Of a stretch of DNA of 64,000 nucleotides, positions 12,457-24,459 are shown piece after piece (the first letter of the stretch is position 1; each line of letters opens with the position of its first letter). The notes under the pieces are model-generated. The model was not told where the DNA came from. It saw nothing but the letters and a program-made list of their open reading frames with translations, and did not search any database. The DNA comes from Leucaena leucocephala (lineage: Eukaryota; Streptophyta; Magnoliopsida; Fabales; Fabaceae): positions 19,947,001-20,011,000 of the forward strand of contig CM073558.1 in NCBI GenBank assembly GCA_037074615.1. Direction: 5' to 3'. Position numbers and translations under genes: made by a program.

Positions 12457-12848
12457 TGTAGAATAAACTACTTCCTCCAATTATTAATATAAAAGTCATT
12501 TAATTAATTTAGGTAGATTAAGAAAGTAAGATTAATCAATTAATTATAACAAATATGGTATAATCTCTATAAAATACACACATGTAATATTATATTATAT
12601 ATTAATTTATAAATTAAGTAAATTAGTTTGAGAAAAACATGTAAATATAAGAAAAAATTGATTGAGATCTTGTATCTAGGAAAAAAATATAATATCTTAA
12701 CTAGCTATAATCTATATGGTACGAATATATTAAGCTTAAGTACAATAGGATCTATTTCTTCTTGAAATAAACAATCTACGTTAGGTGATCCAATAAACTT
12801 AATATCCAATTAATGGGGAAAAAATTATGAGGGAGTGGTGCACCGTTC

Positions 12849-13220
12849 ATGCCCGCCAATAACAGGAAATATATGTGTGTGAAAACTTATGATGAAGATG
12901 AGAAGAATCAAGGGTATTTTAGTAAAAACAAGGTGATCACCAATAATGAGGAAGGTGTGAACATGGTGAGAAGAGGATTGAAGCAAGGAAGAGAGAGAGA
13001 GGGAAGAAAATTGAAGATCGAAAATGGGGGTGAGAAGTGTCTTATATTTGATGAGCAATGTAATATTTCTGAGAAAGTGTATGCAAATTTACAGTGAATG
13101 TTCCTATCTCTTCACCGATCTGCCTTTCCTTTTGGTGTCTTCTTTGAGATTTTCTGGCCTGCTTTTCCGGCAAAGTTCGGTGGTTTCTATCCAAAGGTAC
13201 TATCATTAGGCTTGTGCGCT
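12849..13220 (+). other. Unrecognised transcribed-looking block with an 82-codon ORF
   Basis: The GC content rises here. An ORF at 12849-13097 (82 aa, charged, Lys/Glu-rich, starting MPANNRKYMCVKTYDEDEKN) contains a GAGAGAGAGA run. It overlaps an ORF of 61 aa in another frame. I recognise no domain, and no splice structure is convincing. It could be a gene remnant or a non-coding RNA exon. Confidence 0.2.
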
Positions 13221-13239
13221 GCATAATTAATGAATGACT

Positions 13240-14290
13240 CTTCGATCCTGCTGTATGTTATCAACATTTGATGCACATTAATATTAATAATCTTGTGATG
13301 TTTCATGCTTGATTGATTTGTTTCTCTTGGAATTGGGATGCTCAGAGAAATTAAAGTTGCATGGTAATTAAACTTTGAACATGTCGGATCTATGATCTAT
13401 ATCACTCCTTAGGCAAATATATGAATTAAAATTTAATTTGGTGAAAATTTAATAAAGGGTCTTAAATTTGAATCTACAGTATTCAACAAAACAGTGGGAT
13501 AATTATGTTCAAAATATGGTGGACAACCAACAAAATACTCTCTCCACAATCAGTTCATTTTTTTTAAACAAATTAATTAATTATAACTAAATCTAATTCT
13601 TTAAAAATATATTTATATTATATACTATTTAATCTACTTAAATTAGTTGACTAACTTTTATATTAATTATATGTAGTATAAGAGAAAGTTGACAAAAGGG
13701 AGAAGAGAGAGGAGAGAGTGAAAAAAAAGTATAGGTAAAATATTCATTGAACAGCCTATAAGATTTTTTTCCACCCAAAAGTTATTCCCTTAATCTTATC
13801 GAGAATCATAGTTTGCTATATAAGTTTTTATGAACTTTAGAAGGTTATTTGTTTAACTTTTAGCTCAAACTAAGGTTTGTACTAAAATCTCTTTCTAAAC
13901 TTTAGTTTACAAACTATCCCAACAAGCTAATAGGTATAGTCTTTTTTTTTTTTTTTAATTTATCTATACTATTCTAAACTTATAGTTATATTGAGTTTTT
14001 ACGAGACGTTATAGTAAATAAAATTTGTGCTATTTTATTGTAAATGTATATTAGAGATAATTAAATTATATGTAATCTTTTTTTATAGGTTTAAAGCTAT
14101 TTAAGATATAACTAAACTTGTAAATATATTTAGAAGGGTTATATATAGCATTGGAGGCAAAAAGGTTTTAGCATGCAAGACCCTTTAATTTAAAAGATCA
14201 GACATAAGCCTAAAAAAAATCTATATAGGCTAACATTTTAAACCTCTATTTTAGACTCACATCTATATATCTATTTCGCTAAAGTCTAAT
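13240..14290. other. AT-rich spacer with MITE fragments
   Basis: The 13750-13930 segment (TATAAGTTTTTATGAACTTT, CTAAACTTTAGTTTACAAAC) resembles one arm of the GGGYCTGTTTGR-ended family. No gene is seen. Confidence 0.4.
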
Positions 14291-14299
14291 CCAACCTAC

Positions 14300-14960
14300 C
14301 ATTTTCCAACCCTGTAAATAATAACGCCCATGATATGTATAAAAAAAAAAAAATCATAGGTAGAATATCGAGTCCCCTTGGAAGTAGTTATTTTGCCAAC
14401 CTACCATTTCCCAAACACTTCGCTTTCAAAACTCTGCTTCTTATTCTTCAGCAATTAATATTCCCATAATCATCATTTAGCAACATGTTAATTATATAGT
14501 ATTTCTCCAATAATCTTTAATATAAAACCTAATATGAGAATGGATCTTGGTCTAAATATAAGATATATTTTTGATATGTATCTATTTTTCTTAAATTATC
14601 CTTATTGATACTTTCTCAACATAATTAAGTAAGAGAAGGAATGAAATAATTAAGAAAAAATGTCATGATATTTTAAAAAAAATTATTATATTAACTAATT
14701 TTTTAATCTAATTAAATTAATTAAATATATTTTATATTAAATATCAGAAAAGTAACAATTAATTCTTTATTCTGCAAAAAATTATATAAGAGAAAACTGA
14801 TGAAGTATGTATATATATAGAGCACTAGCTCGTAAAAACAAGCTAAATGTAACGATATGTAGGAAGTTTCAAGTGGTCGCCTTGTAGGTGTGGTGATTGG
14901 AGAAGAAGTCGAAGATATTAGAGGAAGGAATAAACTTTCAATGAACTATACGTAACGCGC
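14300..14960 (-). pseudogene. Remnant of a LOR repeat unit, gene body missing
   Basis: The left part (GTAAATAATAACGCCCATGA, then ATCATAGGTAGAATATCGAGTCCC) matches the sequence downstream of the LOR copies at 28.75 and 32.36 kb (GTAAATAATAATGCCC, CATAGGTAGAATATC). The right part (AGCTCGTAAAAACAAG, GGAAGTTTCAAGTGGT, TATTAGAGGAAGGAATAAACTTTCAATG..CGTAACGCG) matches the sequence upstream of the copies at 15.9 and 28.75 kb. Between them there is no LOR coding sequence, only an AT-rich MITE-like stretch (14498-14760). I infer a sixth array unit whose gene was deleted or replaced. Confidence 0.5.
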
Positions 14961-15003
14961 CATCCTCCCTATTATTTTTTTAATAAAAGGCTAAAGTATA
15001 TAT

Positions 15004-15899
15004 TTGTTTATATATATATATATTAAATTTTATTTTATTCTCTTAAATTTAAAAAAATATATTCTTAATCCTTTAAATGTAACACCAACTTCATTTAACA
15101 TAAAATGTTTATTAATTAAATTATTGGTTGATGACACATGTTTCAATATCAAGAAATGCACTTATTATGATCTTAATCAAATAAAAAAAAATAAAGGTAC
15201 ATCCATTTATGTTGTGCCAAAAAAAATCCACTTGATGCTTGTCACTTAGGTAAGTTTGTATTCGATTTGATTTAGAAGCTGACACTAAACCAAAATAGAG
15301 GAACTAATAGTAGTTATTAAGTGCTTCTCGCAGCTTAAAAATAAGCTGTACTATTCATCTATAATCTGTAAATAATTTAATTTTTTATAAAATTTATATT
15401 AAATGAAGTTTTTTATTTTGAATTTACAAATAATCTATTTATATAAGTTAACTCCTCTTTTGCTGTTTGTTCATTGCACATGACAGATGCAAATTTGTAA
15501 TTTTTTTTTCCGGAATCGATGTATTTTCAGTACCAGAATGCAATGTAGTTATTATTAATGCAAACTAATACCTTACGTAAGAACTATTTAGAATATTAAT
15601 TGAGATATAGATCTTTTTATTAATTGATATTTCATCAGTTGAACTTCAATTAAGAAATATTAATCATTAGATTATGAATTCAATAGTTAATAAGTCTTTA
15701 TTATAATAATAACGGCAAGAAAAAGTAGTATAAACTACAAAACATTAGCCTAAAGATAACAGTGTACATAACGCAAGTTCACATGAATCGAATCCAACAC
15801 AAGTGCATAACACGAGCTAAAAGCTATATATAATAATAGGAAGTAAATTTAAATGAATTCAAGAAAATAAACACAAAATCTCACATCTGCTAGAAACTA
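15004..15899. other. Spacer downstream of the first LOR gene
   Basis: AT-rich sequence. A short ORF at 15004-15249 has biased composition and no recognisable domain. The last 150 bp are the 3' flank of the LOR gene. Confidence 0.4.
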
Positions 15900-16794
15900 C
15901 TACGATATGAATAAATCATCAGTTATTGATGATGAATCCCCTTTACTGTCTTGGTTAATCTCGTCCAGAATTACAATCAGGGCCACTATGAAAGCATAAT
16001 CCACATTAGGGTACACTGTCACCATGAAATTTGTTTTCCCAAACGCAATGCTTTGAACTGTGTGCTTCTTATGCATCTGCAATTAATTAATATCCCCATG
16101 TTATATAATAACTATCAATTCTTTATTAATTCTACAAAAAAACAATAGATTAAGAAAATTAAATACCTGAGCAACGATGTTGTCAGATTCACCAGCATAA
16201 ACAACACAAGATCGTTCGAGCCAGCTTCCTTTGATCTTAAAGTCACAAACTTGTTCTGATGTATTAGAAGCCAAGAACACATCTAATTTGGTCCTAACCA
16301 GTTGGATCAGAGACGATCGTTTCAGTGTAAATATGAGATCTTTTGGGTCGGAGCTATCTCCTCTAAAAGCTTGCCATCTATCATGCATTGTCATTATCTG
16401 CAACATCATATATCATTTTTAATACTCGGTTTAATTTCTTGCTTTCATTTTGATAAAAATAAACCAAAAATGGTAATTAATCGTGGAGTTGTAAGTGAAC
16501 AAAGTGACAAACCTTCCTGTGAAGAGTTACTACAGGCTTTTGAGCGGCGTCAAGTAAGACACGGTGGTCATGGAGGCTTAGAACAGAAGCTTGAAGCTTG
16601 AGAATGACGTTGCCATTTAAGTCGGTGACGGTGAACTTATCGGCAACGGTCAACACCTTTCTAACAATTGCTAGGTCCACCGGATACGGACAACAATACT
16701 GTGGCCCCACCACAGACATCGGAGCTGGGTAAGGTGGTGCGGATGCAGTAGGGGCGGCGCCGGAGGTGGAGGCATACGGCTGTGTGTATACCAT
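15900..16794 (-). CDS. LOR15-like: LURP-one-related protein (LOR15-like), copy A
   Basis: LOR proteins (Pfam LOR, formerly DUF567) have a tubby-like beta-barrel fold. The founder LURP1 is needed for full resistance to a downy mildew in Arabidopsis; the biochemical role is unknown. Exons: 16794-16513 (94 codons), 16397-16167 (77 codons), 16076-15900 (58 codons plus stop), all phase 0 with GT..AG introns, giving 229 aa. The Pro/Ala-rich N-terminus leads into VGPQYCCPYPVDLAIVRK. Next come FTVTDLNGNVILKLQ, HDHRVLLDAAQKPVVTL, IMTMHDRWQAFRGDSSDPKD, VCDFKIKGSWLERSC and GKTNFMVTVYPNVDYAFIVA, the last being the C-terminal helix inside the barrel. Compared with copies B and D, a base change removes the usual stop and adds eleven residues (ending TDDLFIS). 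A hAT element lies next to its TATA box. Confidence 0.92.
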
Positions 16795-16938
16795 GATTAT
16801 ATATATTGGCTCAAGTCTAAAAGGAAACTTGACGATGAGGGATATATATGTGTGTGGGTGGGTGTGTAGGCCTAGCTCGTAAGAACAAGTACGTATGTGT
16901 TGTGAATATGTTGTGGGAAGATTATTGTGTGCCTAAAG

Positions 16939-16946
16939 CTCTTATA
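16939..16946 (-). promoter_or_regulatory. Probable TATA box of LOR copy A
   Basis: TATAAGAG on the minus strand, 145 bp upstream of the ATG. Copies B and D have TATA motifs in the equivalent place. It touches the target duplication of the hAT element directly upstream. Confidence 0.55.
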
Positions 16947-16954
16947 CATGTGGG

Positions 16955-17521
16955 TAGGGATGGAAACAGGCCAGGCGGCCTGTCAGGAGCCTGTGACCTG
17001 GCCTGCATTAGGCCTGGCCTGTTTAGAAAAATACACAGGCTCAGGCCTGTTTGAAAGCCTGTTATTCTTAAGAGGCCAGGTTCAGGCCTCTTACGAAGCC
17101 TGTTAGGCCTGTTAGGCGGCCTGGGCCTGTTAGTTAAAATTTATTTAATATTAAAGTATAATAAATGGGTGTTAAACCTACCACATATTGAACACAATAC
17201 AAGAGTCAAACCATTAAACTAACATGTATTATTATATATTTTATTCTTCAATTTTATTTTAACAGGCCTGTTAGGAGGCCTGTTATGAGAGCCTGTTACG
17301 GAAGCCTATTATGAAGGCCTGTTAGATAGTCTATTAGTATAATTAAAAAAATCAGGCTTTTAAACAGGCTTCAGGCCAGGCCAGGCTTTTATACAGGCCA
17401 GGCTTAGACAAAAAAAAAGGCCTATAACAGGCCACAGGCCAGGCTCAGGCCGAATTGACACTTAACAGGCCTGGCCTGTTAAGGCCAAGGCCTGGCCTGG
17501 CCTGGCCTGTTTCCATCCCTA
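16955..17521. mobile_element. Non-autonomous hAT element in the LOR copy A promoter
   Basis: This 567-bp element has perfect terminal inverted repeats of about 22 bp (starting TAGGGATGGAAACAGGCC) and a perfect 8-bp target duplication CATGTGGG (16947-16954 and 17522-17529), the size typical of hAT transposons. Both ends are packed with CAGGCCTG/GGCCTGGCC motifs, which I take to be subterminal transposase-binding repeats. The centre is AT-rich. There is no transposase ORF, so it must have moved with an enzyme made elsewhere. Clean ends and target duplication suggest a fairly recent insertion. Confidence 0.93.
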
Positions 17522-17529
17522 CATGTGGG

Positions 17530-19794
17530 TGTCTGTGATTGTATTATGATGTCGGAAGTTTCAAGTTGTACGCGCACAAGAACCAGTGTCGTCTTGTACG
17601 AAGCGACGACGAAGTTGAAGTTATTAGATTAACTGTACGCGTCGTCGTCTCTATTTAAATAGTAGTATTTATTAACTAAAGCATACGCCACCTCTTTAAA
17701 TTGATAAATTTGGCTTTTGAATGTGTCAAAACTTTATCATCAGCCATTTATCTCATTAAAAACATATACTACCTCATATCCTAATTATAAAAGTTAGTGA
17801 CTTTTTTTAGATAAATTTAAAAAATTAAATAAATTAATTAATTATAACTAATATAATAAGATTAATTAACTAATTTAGATAGATTGAAGTATATATAATT
17901 ATATGAATTCATCTTGAGGAGGTGAATTTAACCATAATTAACTGATTTATTTAACTTTTTATCTTTCAAAAAAATTAACTAATTTTTATAATTAGAATAA
18001 GGAAGGCTATATTAATTCACGAGCATCATCATGAGACTAATCCAATCTGTTTTCTTCTTATCCATTAGAATATCCTTAATTGAGTTATTAACATATATTA
18101 ATATTTCTCATGTCCTTAATATAAGAGTTAGTCGATTTTTTTATAGAATAAAAAATTCAAATAAATCATTTAATTATAATTAATATAATAGCTAATCAAC
18201 TAATTTATGAAGATTAATAAATATATAATATAAATTTATCATAATAATTTATATTTGATTATAATTAATTAATTAATTTAATTTTTTTAATGTGTTAAAA
18301 AAAGTTAACTAGCTTTGATATTAAGAAAATAATAAACACTTTACATGATATTTTGTGACTTATAGTCTATTCTTTTATGTGAACGGGGTATTTTTTTTGT
18401 ATTTGAGAAAATTCCAGTAAAGGATCGCTATAATAACTTATTTGAGAATCAGGACCAATAAATTTAATTTTAAAACATCACTGTAGGCCTGACTATAAGA
18501 GAATAAACTTGGATGTAAAATGACTGAAATAACCCTGGTTAATGAAGAAGGTAAAAATCTATAACTGAAGATTGATCGGCAAGTACTTCCCCATCTTTCT
18601 GTTAATATAAGGATGCGCAGGTAAATCAGGCCAGCCTTCATATATTTCTATGCATATTCTTCTCCGGATAGTCGCCTTGGTGTTTCAATGTGCTAACTCT
18701 AGTTGTTAATTTTAATATTCAAATAGTAATTATTAATTAACATATCAACACAACTAATAATTTGTTATCTTCCTAATTAATCTATGTCGTATTCAACCTC
18801 TTATGAACAACTTGTTAATATTAAAACAACCAATCTCAACCTTCATACAACTTGTTAATATTAAAACAATTTAATTAATACTCATTTGATTTTTAATATA
18901 GAATTTAATTGGGTAATTGATCTTAGTCTTAAATATAGACATATTTTTTATATTTATTATTTTTTTAAATTATACCTATAGATATTCCCTCAACAGTAGT
19001 CAAACAAAAAAAGTAGGGAGTGAATCAATTAAATTAAAAAATTATTTAAATTAATTAATATAACATATATTTTTTAAATACCTGAATTATCTCTCTAACT
19101 TTGTCCTCTTTCTCTTGCTTCAATATTATTAGAAAATTATTAACAGGGGAAATTTGAAGAAATATTAATAAATATAAAAAATATTATATCTTATAGACCG
19201 AAAGAGTACATATTTGTTAACTAATTATAGTTGGATTAGGTGAACGAGACTTTAATTATATCCCATAAAAAAGTGTTAGATATTCAAATATTATAATTCT
19301 GCATAACTTCATAAGGTCAAGAGCTCCAATGGTCAGAAAAAGGGTAAAGTTATGATTTGACAAAAGGTAAAAAATAATTTAGAATCCTTAAAAGTAAAAT
19401 TTTTGTTGATTTTGACATACAAAATATTGGTGAGGTTTTTTTTTATTATTAAAATTACGGGATATATAAGTATATCAGCTAATTAGTCTATTAATATTAT
19501 AAAAGTATATATGATACGGTTTAGAAATGTACAGAAAGGATTCTTTTAATTCTGCGCCTGAAAATTTGGCTAAGATGTGATATTATTATTTTTTTAATAC
19601 TTTAAGAGATTTGTACTCTTGAACTCTCTTAAGATGGTGAAATGTCATGGAATACTTGAGGGATTAATTAGAATGAAATTAAAAATCTAATTACATAGTC
19701 ATAAAAATTCCCAAAATAATAATGCCACAGATTAAAACAAAACAAAACACACATAAGCAAGAAACTCCATAGCCAAATCAGCAACTCTTAGGAA
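17530..19794. other. Spacer between LOR copies A and B, MITE-rich
   Basis: 17540-17650 is LOR upstream flank (GGAAGTTTCAAGTTGTACGC) pushed away from its gene by the hAT element. Stowaway-like MITEs with ATAAGAGTTAGT / TTAATTATAATTAAT arms occupy about 17768-18005, 18112-18325 and 18890-19200. The last 150 bp are the 3' flank of copy B. No other gene is seen. Confidence 0.5.
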
Positions 19795-20656
19795 TTAATG
19801 GCCTTTACGGTCTTGGTTAATCTCGTCCAAAATTACGATGAGTGCCACTATGAATGCTTGGTCCACGTTGGGGAACACTGTCACCATGAAATTTGTTTTC
19901 CCAAACACAATGCTCTGAACTGTGTGCTTCTTATGCATCTGCAATATTCCCATCATTTTCCACTGTTAATATAAATATTAAAGGTTCAAACTATATACCT
20001 TATTTGCAGAGTTAAGTACCTGGGCGACAATGGTGTTGGATTCGCCGGCATAAACAGTACAAGATCGTTCGAGCCAGCTTCCTTTGATCTTAAAGTCACA
20101 AACTTGTTCTGAAGTATTAGAAGCCAAGAACACATCTAATTTGGTCCTAACCAATTGGATCAATGATGATCGTTTCAGTGAAAATATGAGATCTTTTGGG
20201 TCGGAGCTATCTCCTCTAAAAGCTTGCCACCTATCATGTGCTGTCATTATCTGCAACAACATATCATTTTCACATTTTTTACACTGATCAGAGTTTAATT
20301 TCTCGCTTTCTTTTTGATAAAACTAAACCAAAAATGGTAATCGTGGAGTTGGGAACAAAGTGACGACAAACCTTCCTGCGAAGAGTGACGACGGGCTTTT
20401 GAGCAGTGTCAAGTATGACACGATGGTCGTGGAGGGTTAGAAGAGAAGCTTTAAGCTTGAAAACTACGTTACCGTTTAAGTCAGTAACAGTGAACTTATC
20501 GGCAACGGTCAGCACCTTTCTAACAATTGCTAAGTCCACCGGATATGGACAACAATACTGTGGCCCCACCACGGCCATCGGCATTGGGTGAGATAGCGGA
20601 CCGGTGGGGGCAGCAGCAGTACTGGTGGTGGAGGCATAGGGTTGTGAGTATTGCAT
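19795..20656 (-). CDS. LOR15-like: LURP-one-related protein (LOR15-like), copy B
   Basis: Three phase-0 exons: 20656-20372 (95 codons), 20250-20020 (77 codons) and 19938-19795 (47 codons plus stop), giving 219 aa, close to the usual LOR length of about 215. It starts MQYSQPYASTTSTAAAPTGP and has VGPQYCCPYPVDLAIVRK, FTVTDLNGNVVFKLKAS, HDHRVILDTAQKPVVTL, IMTAHDRWQAFRGDSSDPKD, CDFKIKGSWLERSC and GKTNFMVTVFPNVDQAFIVA. It ends NQDRKGH. Splice sites are GTTTGT/TGCAG and GTACTT/TGCAG. The reading frame is open throughout and no motif is lost, so it is probably functional. Intron 2 and exon 3 are nearly the same as in copy D. Confidence 0.92.
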
Positions 20657-20740
20657 GATTTTATAGGCTCAAGTCTAAAAACAAGTAGTATAAATGTGTT
20701 ATGGATATGCTGTGGGATGATTATAATGTTGGCTGGAGCT

Positions 20741-20748
20741 GTTATATA
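20741..20748 (-). promoter_or_regulatory. Probable TATA box of LOR copy B
   Basis: TATATAAC on the minus strand, about 85 bp upstream of the ATG. The leader (CCCACAGCATATCCATAACACA) is shared with copies A and D. Confidence 0.5.
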
Positions 20749-20759
20749 CAGGAGTGTGC

Positions 20760-23447
20760 GTGTCTTGTAAATTTGTGATATTAGAGGTTTGAAGTTATGG
20801 GGACTCAGTCTATGGTCTATTTGCAACTAAATCCCGTGCTCATCATTTCCATCATAATGATGAGCACATCACTAACATAAACTATTCAGATTAATTTTGG
20901 ACATCCAAATTTAGTATAATTTAATTTTTTATATTTTAAATGTTTTTTATTTTAGTAGATGCAAAATTTAAAATAGAGATAATTAACTTTACTCAAAAAT
21001 AAATTTATTATTAAAAAATTTTAATTGTAGAACGTTTTGATTTGATTTAAATGATCATGTTTGATTTGACTTTATCCTTGGCTCCCTTCGAACTCACGCT
21101 AGTAGGAAAAGAACGGAATTCCCTTGAGCGGGAACTGCGCGTCAACGATTCTCAAACTGGATAACAACAATAATATAAACGACGTCGTATGAAAGAAATG
21201 GAGGGAAACGGATATGAGTTCATTGAGTAGAGACATTCCACAATCCCAGTGGAAGAAGCTGATGTAGAAGATGAAGACCAATTATTAATTAGCAAGTGAT
21301 TAGAGAACGTCGTACGGAAGCACTCTCTTGAAACTTCCTCACATGTAAATGATTTGACTTTTAGAATACATTAATTATTTTTGATAGTCAACGAGGCCAG
21401 CCAAAAACAGCTTCATTCCACTATATCATATTCTCTGAAATCTCCCTTGACTGAGTCAGAGTCCCACCCTAGGCATCATTGTTCAGAATATGCCAATTAA
21501 TTCTTATAATGAATGATTTCTACTTTGAGAAAATGATAATTAAGGAAGCCATAAAAATTTAATAAGAAAATGAGGGCTCATGCATCAAATCTACTCATAA
21601 AATATTCCCCCATACCCTACAACACAATGAAATTTCCATGGGTGCAAAAATACACAAGAAAATTTCTAAATGGTCCAAAAATGTGAAGACCATTATGTCA
21701 CCCAATGATGATAGTTTAGCAAACATGTACTTAAGAAAACAGTACAAAATACATGTGAAGATTCTAAAATAATTGTGTAAAAATACTATAACTTAAAATC
21801 TTTTGCATAGTGTAAAAATGGTTGCACATCTTCAGTGTTACTGCTCCCCTTTCTCCAACTGCCTCATCTATTGCCATTTTCTTTGGTTTCGAGGAATATT
21901 ATGACATAAATTCGACGTATTGATTTCTATAAAGACAAGTCATCCGTTATCTTCATGTACAATTTTGCACCTACAGAAATTTTATGATGTTAGGTTCATA
22001 TGAAAAAATATTTTATGAATAGATTTACACTTTAACCTTTTTTAAATTTAGAACTAAAAATTTAATACTTACAAATTCAAGGTCCTTATTCAAGAAAAAT
22101 ATGTATTTATTTTGTTTCATCATATTTATTTAATCCTGGCTTTTCCAGGTATTGTGATGACTTGGTAGAGTTTTGATTGTTTAGTTAAAAATTCTTCGTT
22201 GTCTTTATCAACTTACAAATAATTGTTTATCTCCCTCCTCATTATTCTTTCATAAAAAAATATCCTTAGTACCAAGGAAAGAAATAATTAAAGAAGAAAA
22301 AGAAAAGCCAATTCTAAGGCCGTGAAGAAAAGATATCATCTAATTGCTATATGTGTTCCATGATTAAGAACTCAGATTAAGAATCTCAGAATCAGGTTTC
22401 AAGTTGCACCAAAAATAAGGAAAAACTAGTATACATAGCACTTATTGTTGTTCATCTTCTGCAATACACAGAATAAAGTTCACCCCCAGTACCCCGCGTG
22501 CTTGGGACTTGCAATTTTAATAAATTTAAAATAGAGGAAATGACTGGAAATTCTAGAGAAAAAAATGTAATTATTAAAAAAAATAATAAATAAGCAACAT
22601 ATATTTTAGTTATTATATTTATTCATTGGGATCTCATACTAATTTTTCTTTCAAAATACTCTATATTAAGATAAGGAAAAACTATTATGCCTGTACTTTT
22701 TTTTTCACTTTATTAAATCTTTTAGCTTTGCTTTGTTAGCACCATTAATTAGCTCTTGTACAGTGACTATTAGTGCTAATAGGACAAAGTTACAGGAGCT
22801 AATAGTACTAATGGAGTAAAGTTGAAGGATTTATAATAAAGAGAAAAAAAGGTATGAATATCAAATTAAAAATTGAAAGATTTAATCAGTGTTTTCTTGT
22901 CCACGATGAAGGGGGAAACCAACTTTTATCTGTAATGAGAAAGAAAAAGAAGGCGGAGTGGGGGAAAAAAAGAAAAGAAAACAAGAAAAAGGTGTGAAAT
23001 TTGTAACCAGCAGATTCATTTGGGAGTTAAAACTGATTCCACCCTTTGGCCTTTGGTGGCAAATGATCATCTGAGGAATTTAAGAGACACTATGAAATCT
23101 TCTTAGAGAATCTAAGACATAAAGCCTTTGTTTTAATCACAAATCAGATGTGATATTATTATTTTTTTAATACTTCAAAAATTATGTACAAAATTTGATT
23201 TAAATTTGGGTAGAATATATCATTTAAGTCGGTTCGGAAGAGAGATTTTTACCCTTAATTAAATCCCTTAAGATGTTGACATAATGTTATTTAATAACAC
23301 TCGAGGGATTAATTTGAATGAAATCAGCAATCAAATTACATTGACATAAAAAATCCCAATAGTTATTTATGCCTCAGCTTAAAATAAACAAAAACACCCA
23401 TATGCAAGAAACTCCATATCCATAGCCAAATCATCAACTATTAGGAA
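20760..23447. other. Spacer between LOR copies B and C with duplicated flank
   Basis: 21080-21350 resembles the upstream flanks of the other copies (GAACGTCGTACGGAAG, CACTCTCTTGAAACTTCCTC). 22880-23140 is paralogous to 31190-31400 and 31680-31740 (CTTGTCCAC.ATGAAGG, AATGAGAAAGAAAA, AGACAYAAAGCCTTTGTTTT). 21400-22880 holds no recognisable gene. Confidence 0.5.
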
Positions 23448-24455
23448 TTAATCGCTTTTACTGTCCTGGTTAATCTCGTCCAAAATTACAATGAGGGCTG
23501 CTGTGAAAGCATATTAATCCATGGTGGGGTACTCACCATGAAATTTGTTTTCCCAAACGCAATGCTTTGAACTGTGGGCTTCTTATGCATCTGCAATATA
23601 TAATAAAACATTTTTCTTATCTTTATTGAAAAAATAAAGAGTGAAATCATTTTTGGATCAGAAGTGCTTTCATTATATAAGTACCTGGGCAATAATGGTG
23701 TTGGATTCGCCGGGATAAACAGTACAAGATCGTTGGAGCCAGCTTCCTTCAATCTTAAAGTCACAAACTTGTTCTGATGTATTAGAAGCCAAGAACACAT
23801 CTAATTTGCTCCTACCCAAACGGATTAAAGATGATCGTTTCAGAGTAAATATGAGATCCTTTGGATCGGTGCTCTTTCCTCTAAAAGCTTGCCATCTATC
23901 ATATACTGTCATTATCTGCAACATCATATCATTTTTTACACTCAGTTTATAATTTCTTGCTCTTCTTTTTTGGATAAAAATAAACAAAAAGAAATGGTGA
24001 TCGTGGAGTTGCGAACAAATTGGCAAACCTCCCAGCGAAGAGTGACGATGGGGTTTTGAGCAGCGTAAAGTAAGACATGGTGGCGATGGAGGGTTAGATG
24101 AGAAGCTTGAAGCTGGAAGACCGTGCGTTTAAGGGTGTGTTTGAGAGAGCTTTTGGACGCCGGTATAAGTTATTTTTTTTCCTAATATTAATATTTAGTT
24201 TACTTTTTTATAACATGCCTATTATATTTAAATGAATTTTTAGGATGAAGTTACTTTTTATAATTTCTTACTTTGATTGAAAAAAAAAATTACTTCTGCT
24301 ATCTTATTGGCAACAGTAAGTACATTTCTAGCAATTGCTATGCTCACCGGATGTAGACAACAATACTGTGGCCCCACCATGGCCAACGGGCGTTGGGGGA
24401 AAGAGATGGAGATGGAATAGAAAGGAAAGAAGAGAGGAGGAGGCAGAAATATCAA
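23448..24455 (-). pseudogene. LOR copy C, interrupted and frameshifted
   Basis: Exon 2 (23915-23685, 231 bp) is intact and keeps its splice sites (IMTVYDRWQAFRGKSTDPKD, DFKIEGSWLQRSC). Exon 1 ends at 24029 but is split by an AT-rich insertion at about 24135-24292. The 5' part reads VGPQYCCLHPVSIAIARNVL and then runs into a stop; the 3' part resumes in LOR-like sequence up to TLRWE. The Pro-rich N-terminus is replaced by unrelated sequence. In exon 3 (from 23590) small indels after GKTNFMV shift the frame to STPPWIN and a stop at 23486, although the original stop survives at 23448-23450. I infer a dead gene. Confidence 0.9.
24135..24292. mobile_element. Small AT-rich insertion in LOR copy C exon 1
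   Basis: About 160 bp of unrelated sequence sits between the AVANK-like and TTAAACG parts of exon 1. It starts GGGTGTGTTTGAGAGAGCTT, a style of end seen in plant MITEs. Inverted (AT)AAGTTATTTTTTTT / AGAAGTAATTTTTTTT segments lie inside each end. The target duplication is not clear. Confidence 0.5.
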
Positions 24456-24459
24456 TTCT

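Noticed and set aside
16848..17054. 68-codon plus-strand ORF
   Set aside because: It lies across the LOR copy A leader and the hAT end on the opposite strand; no independent support.
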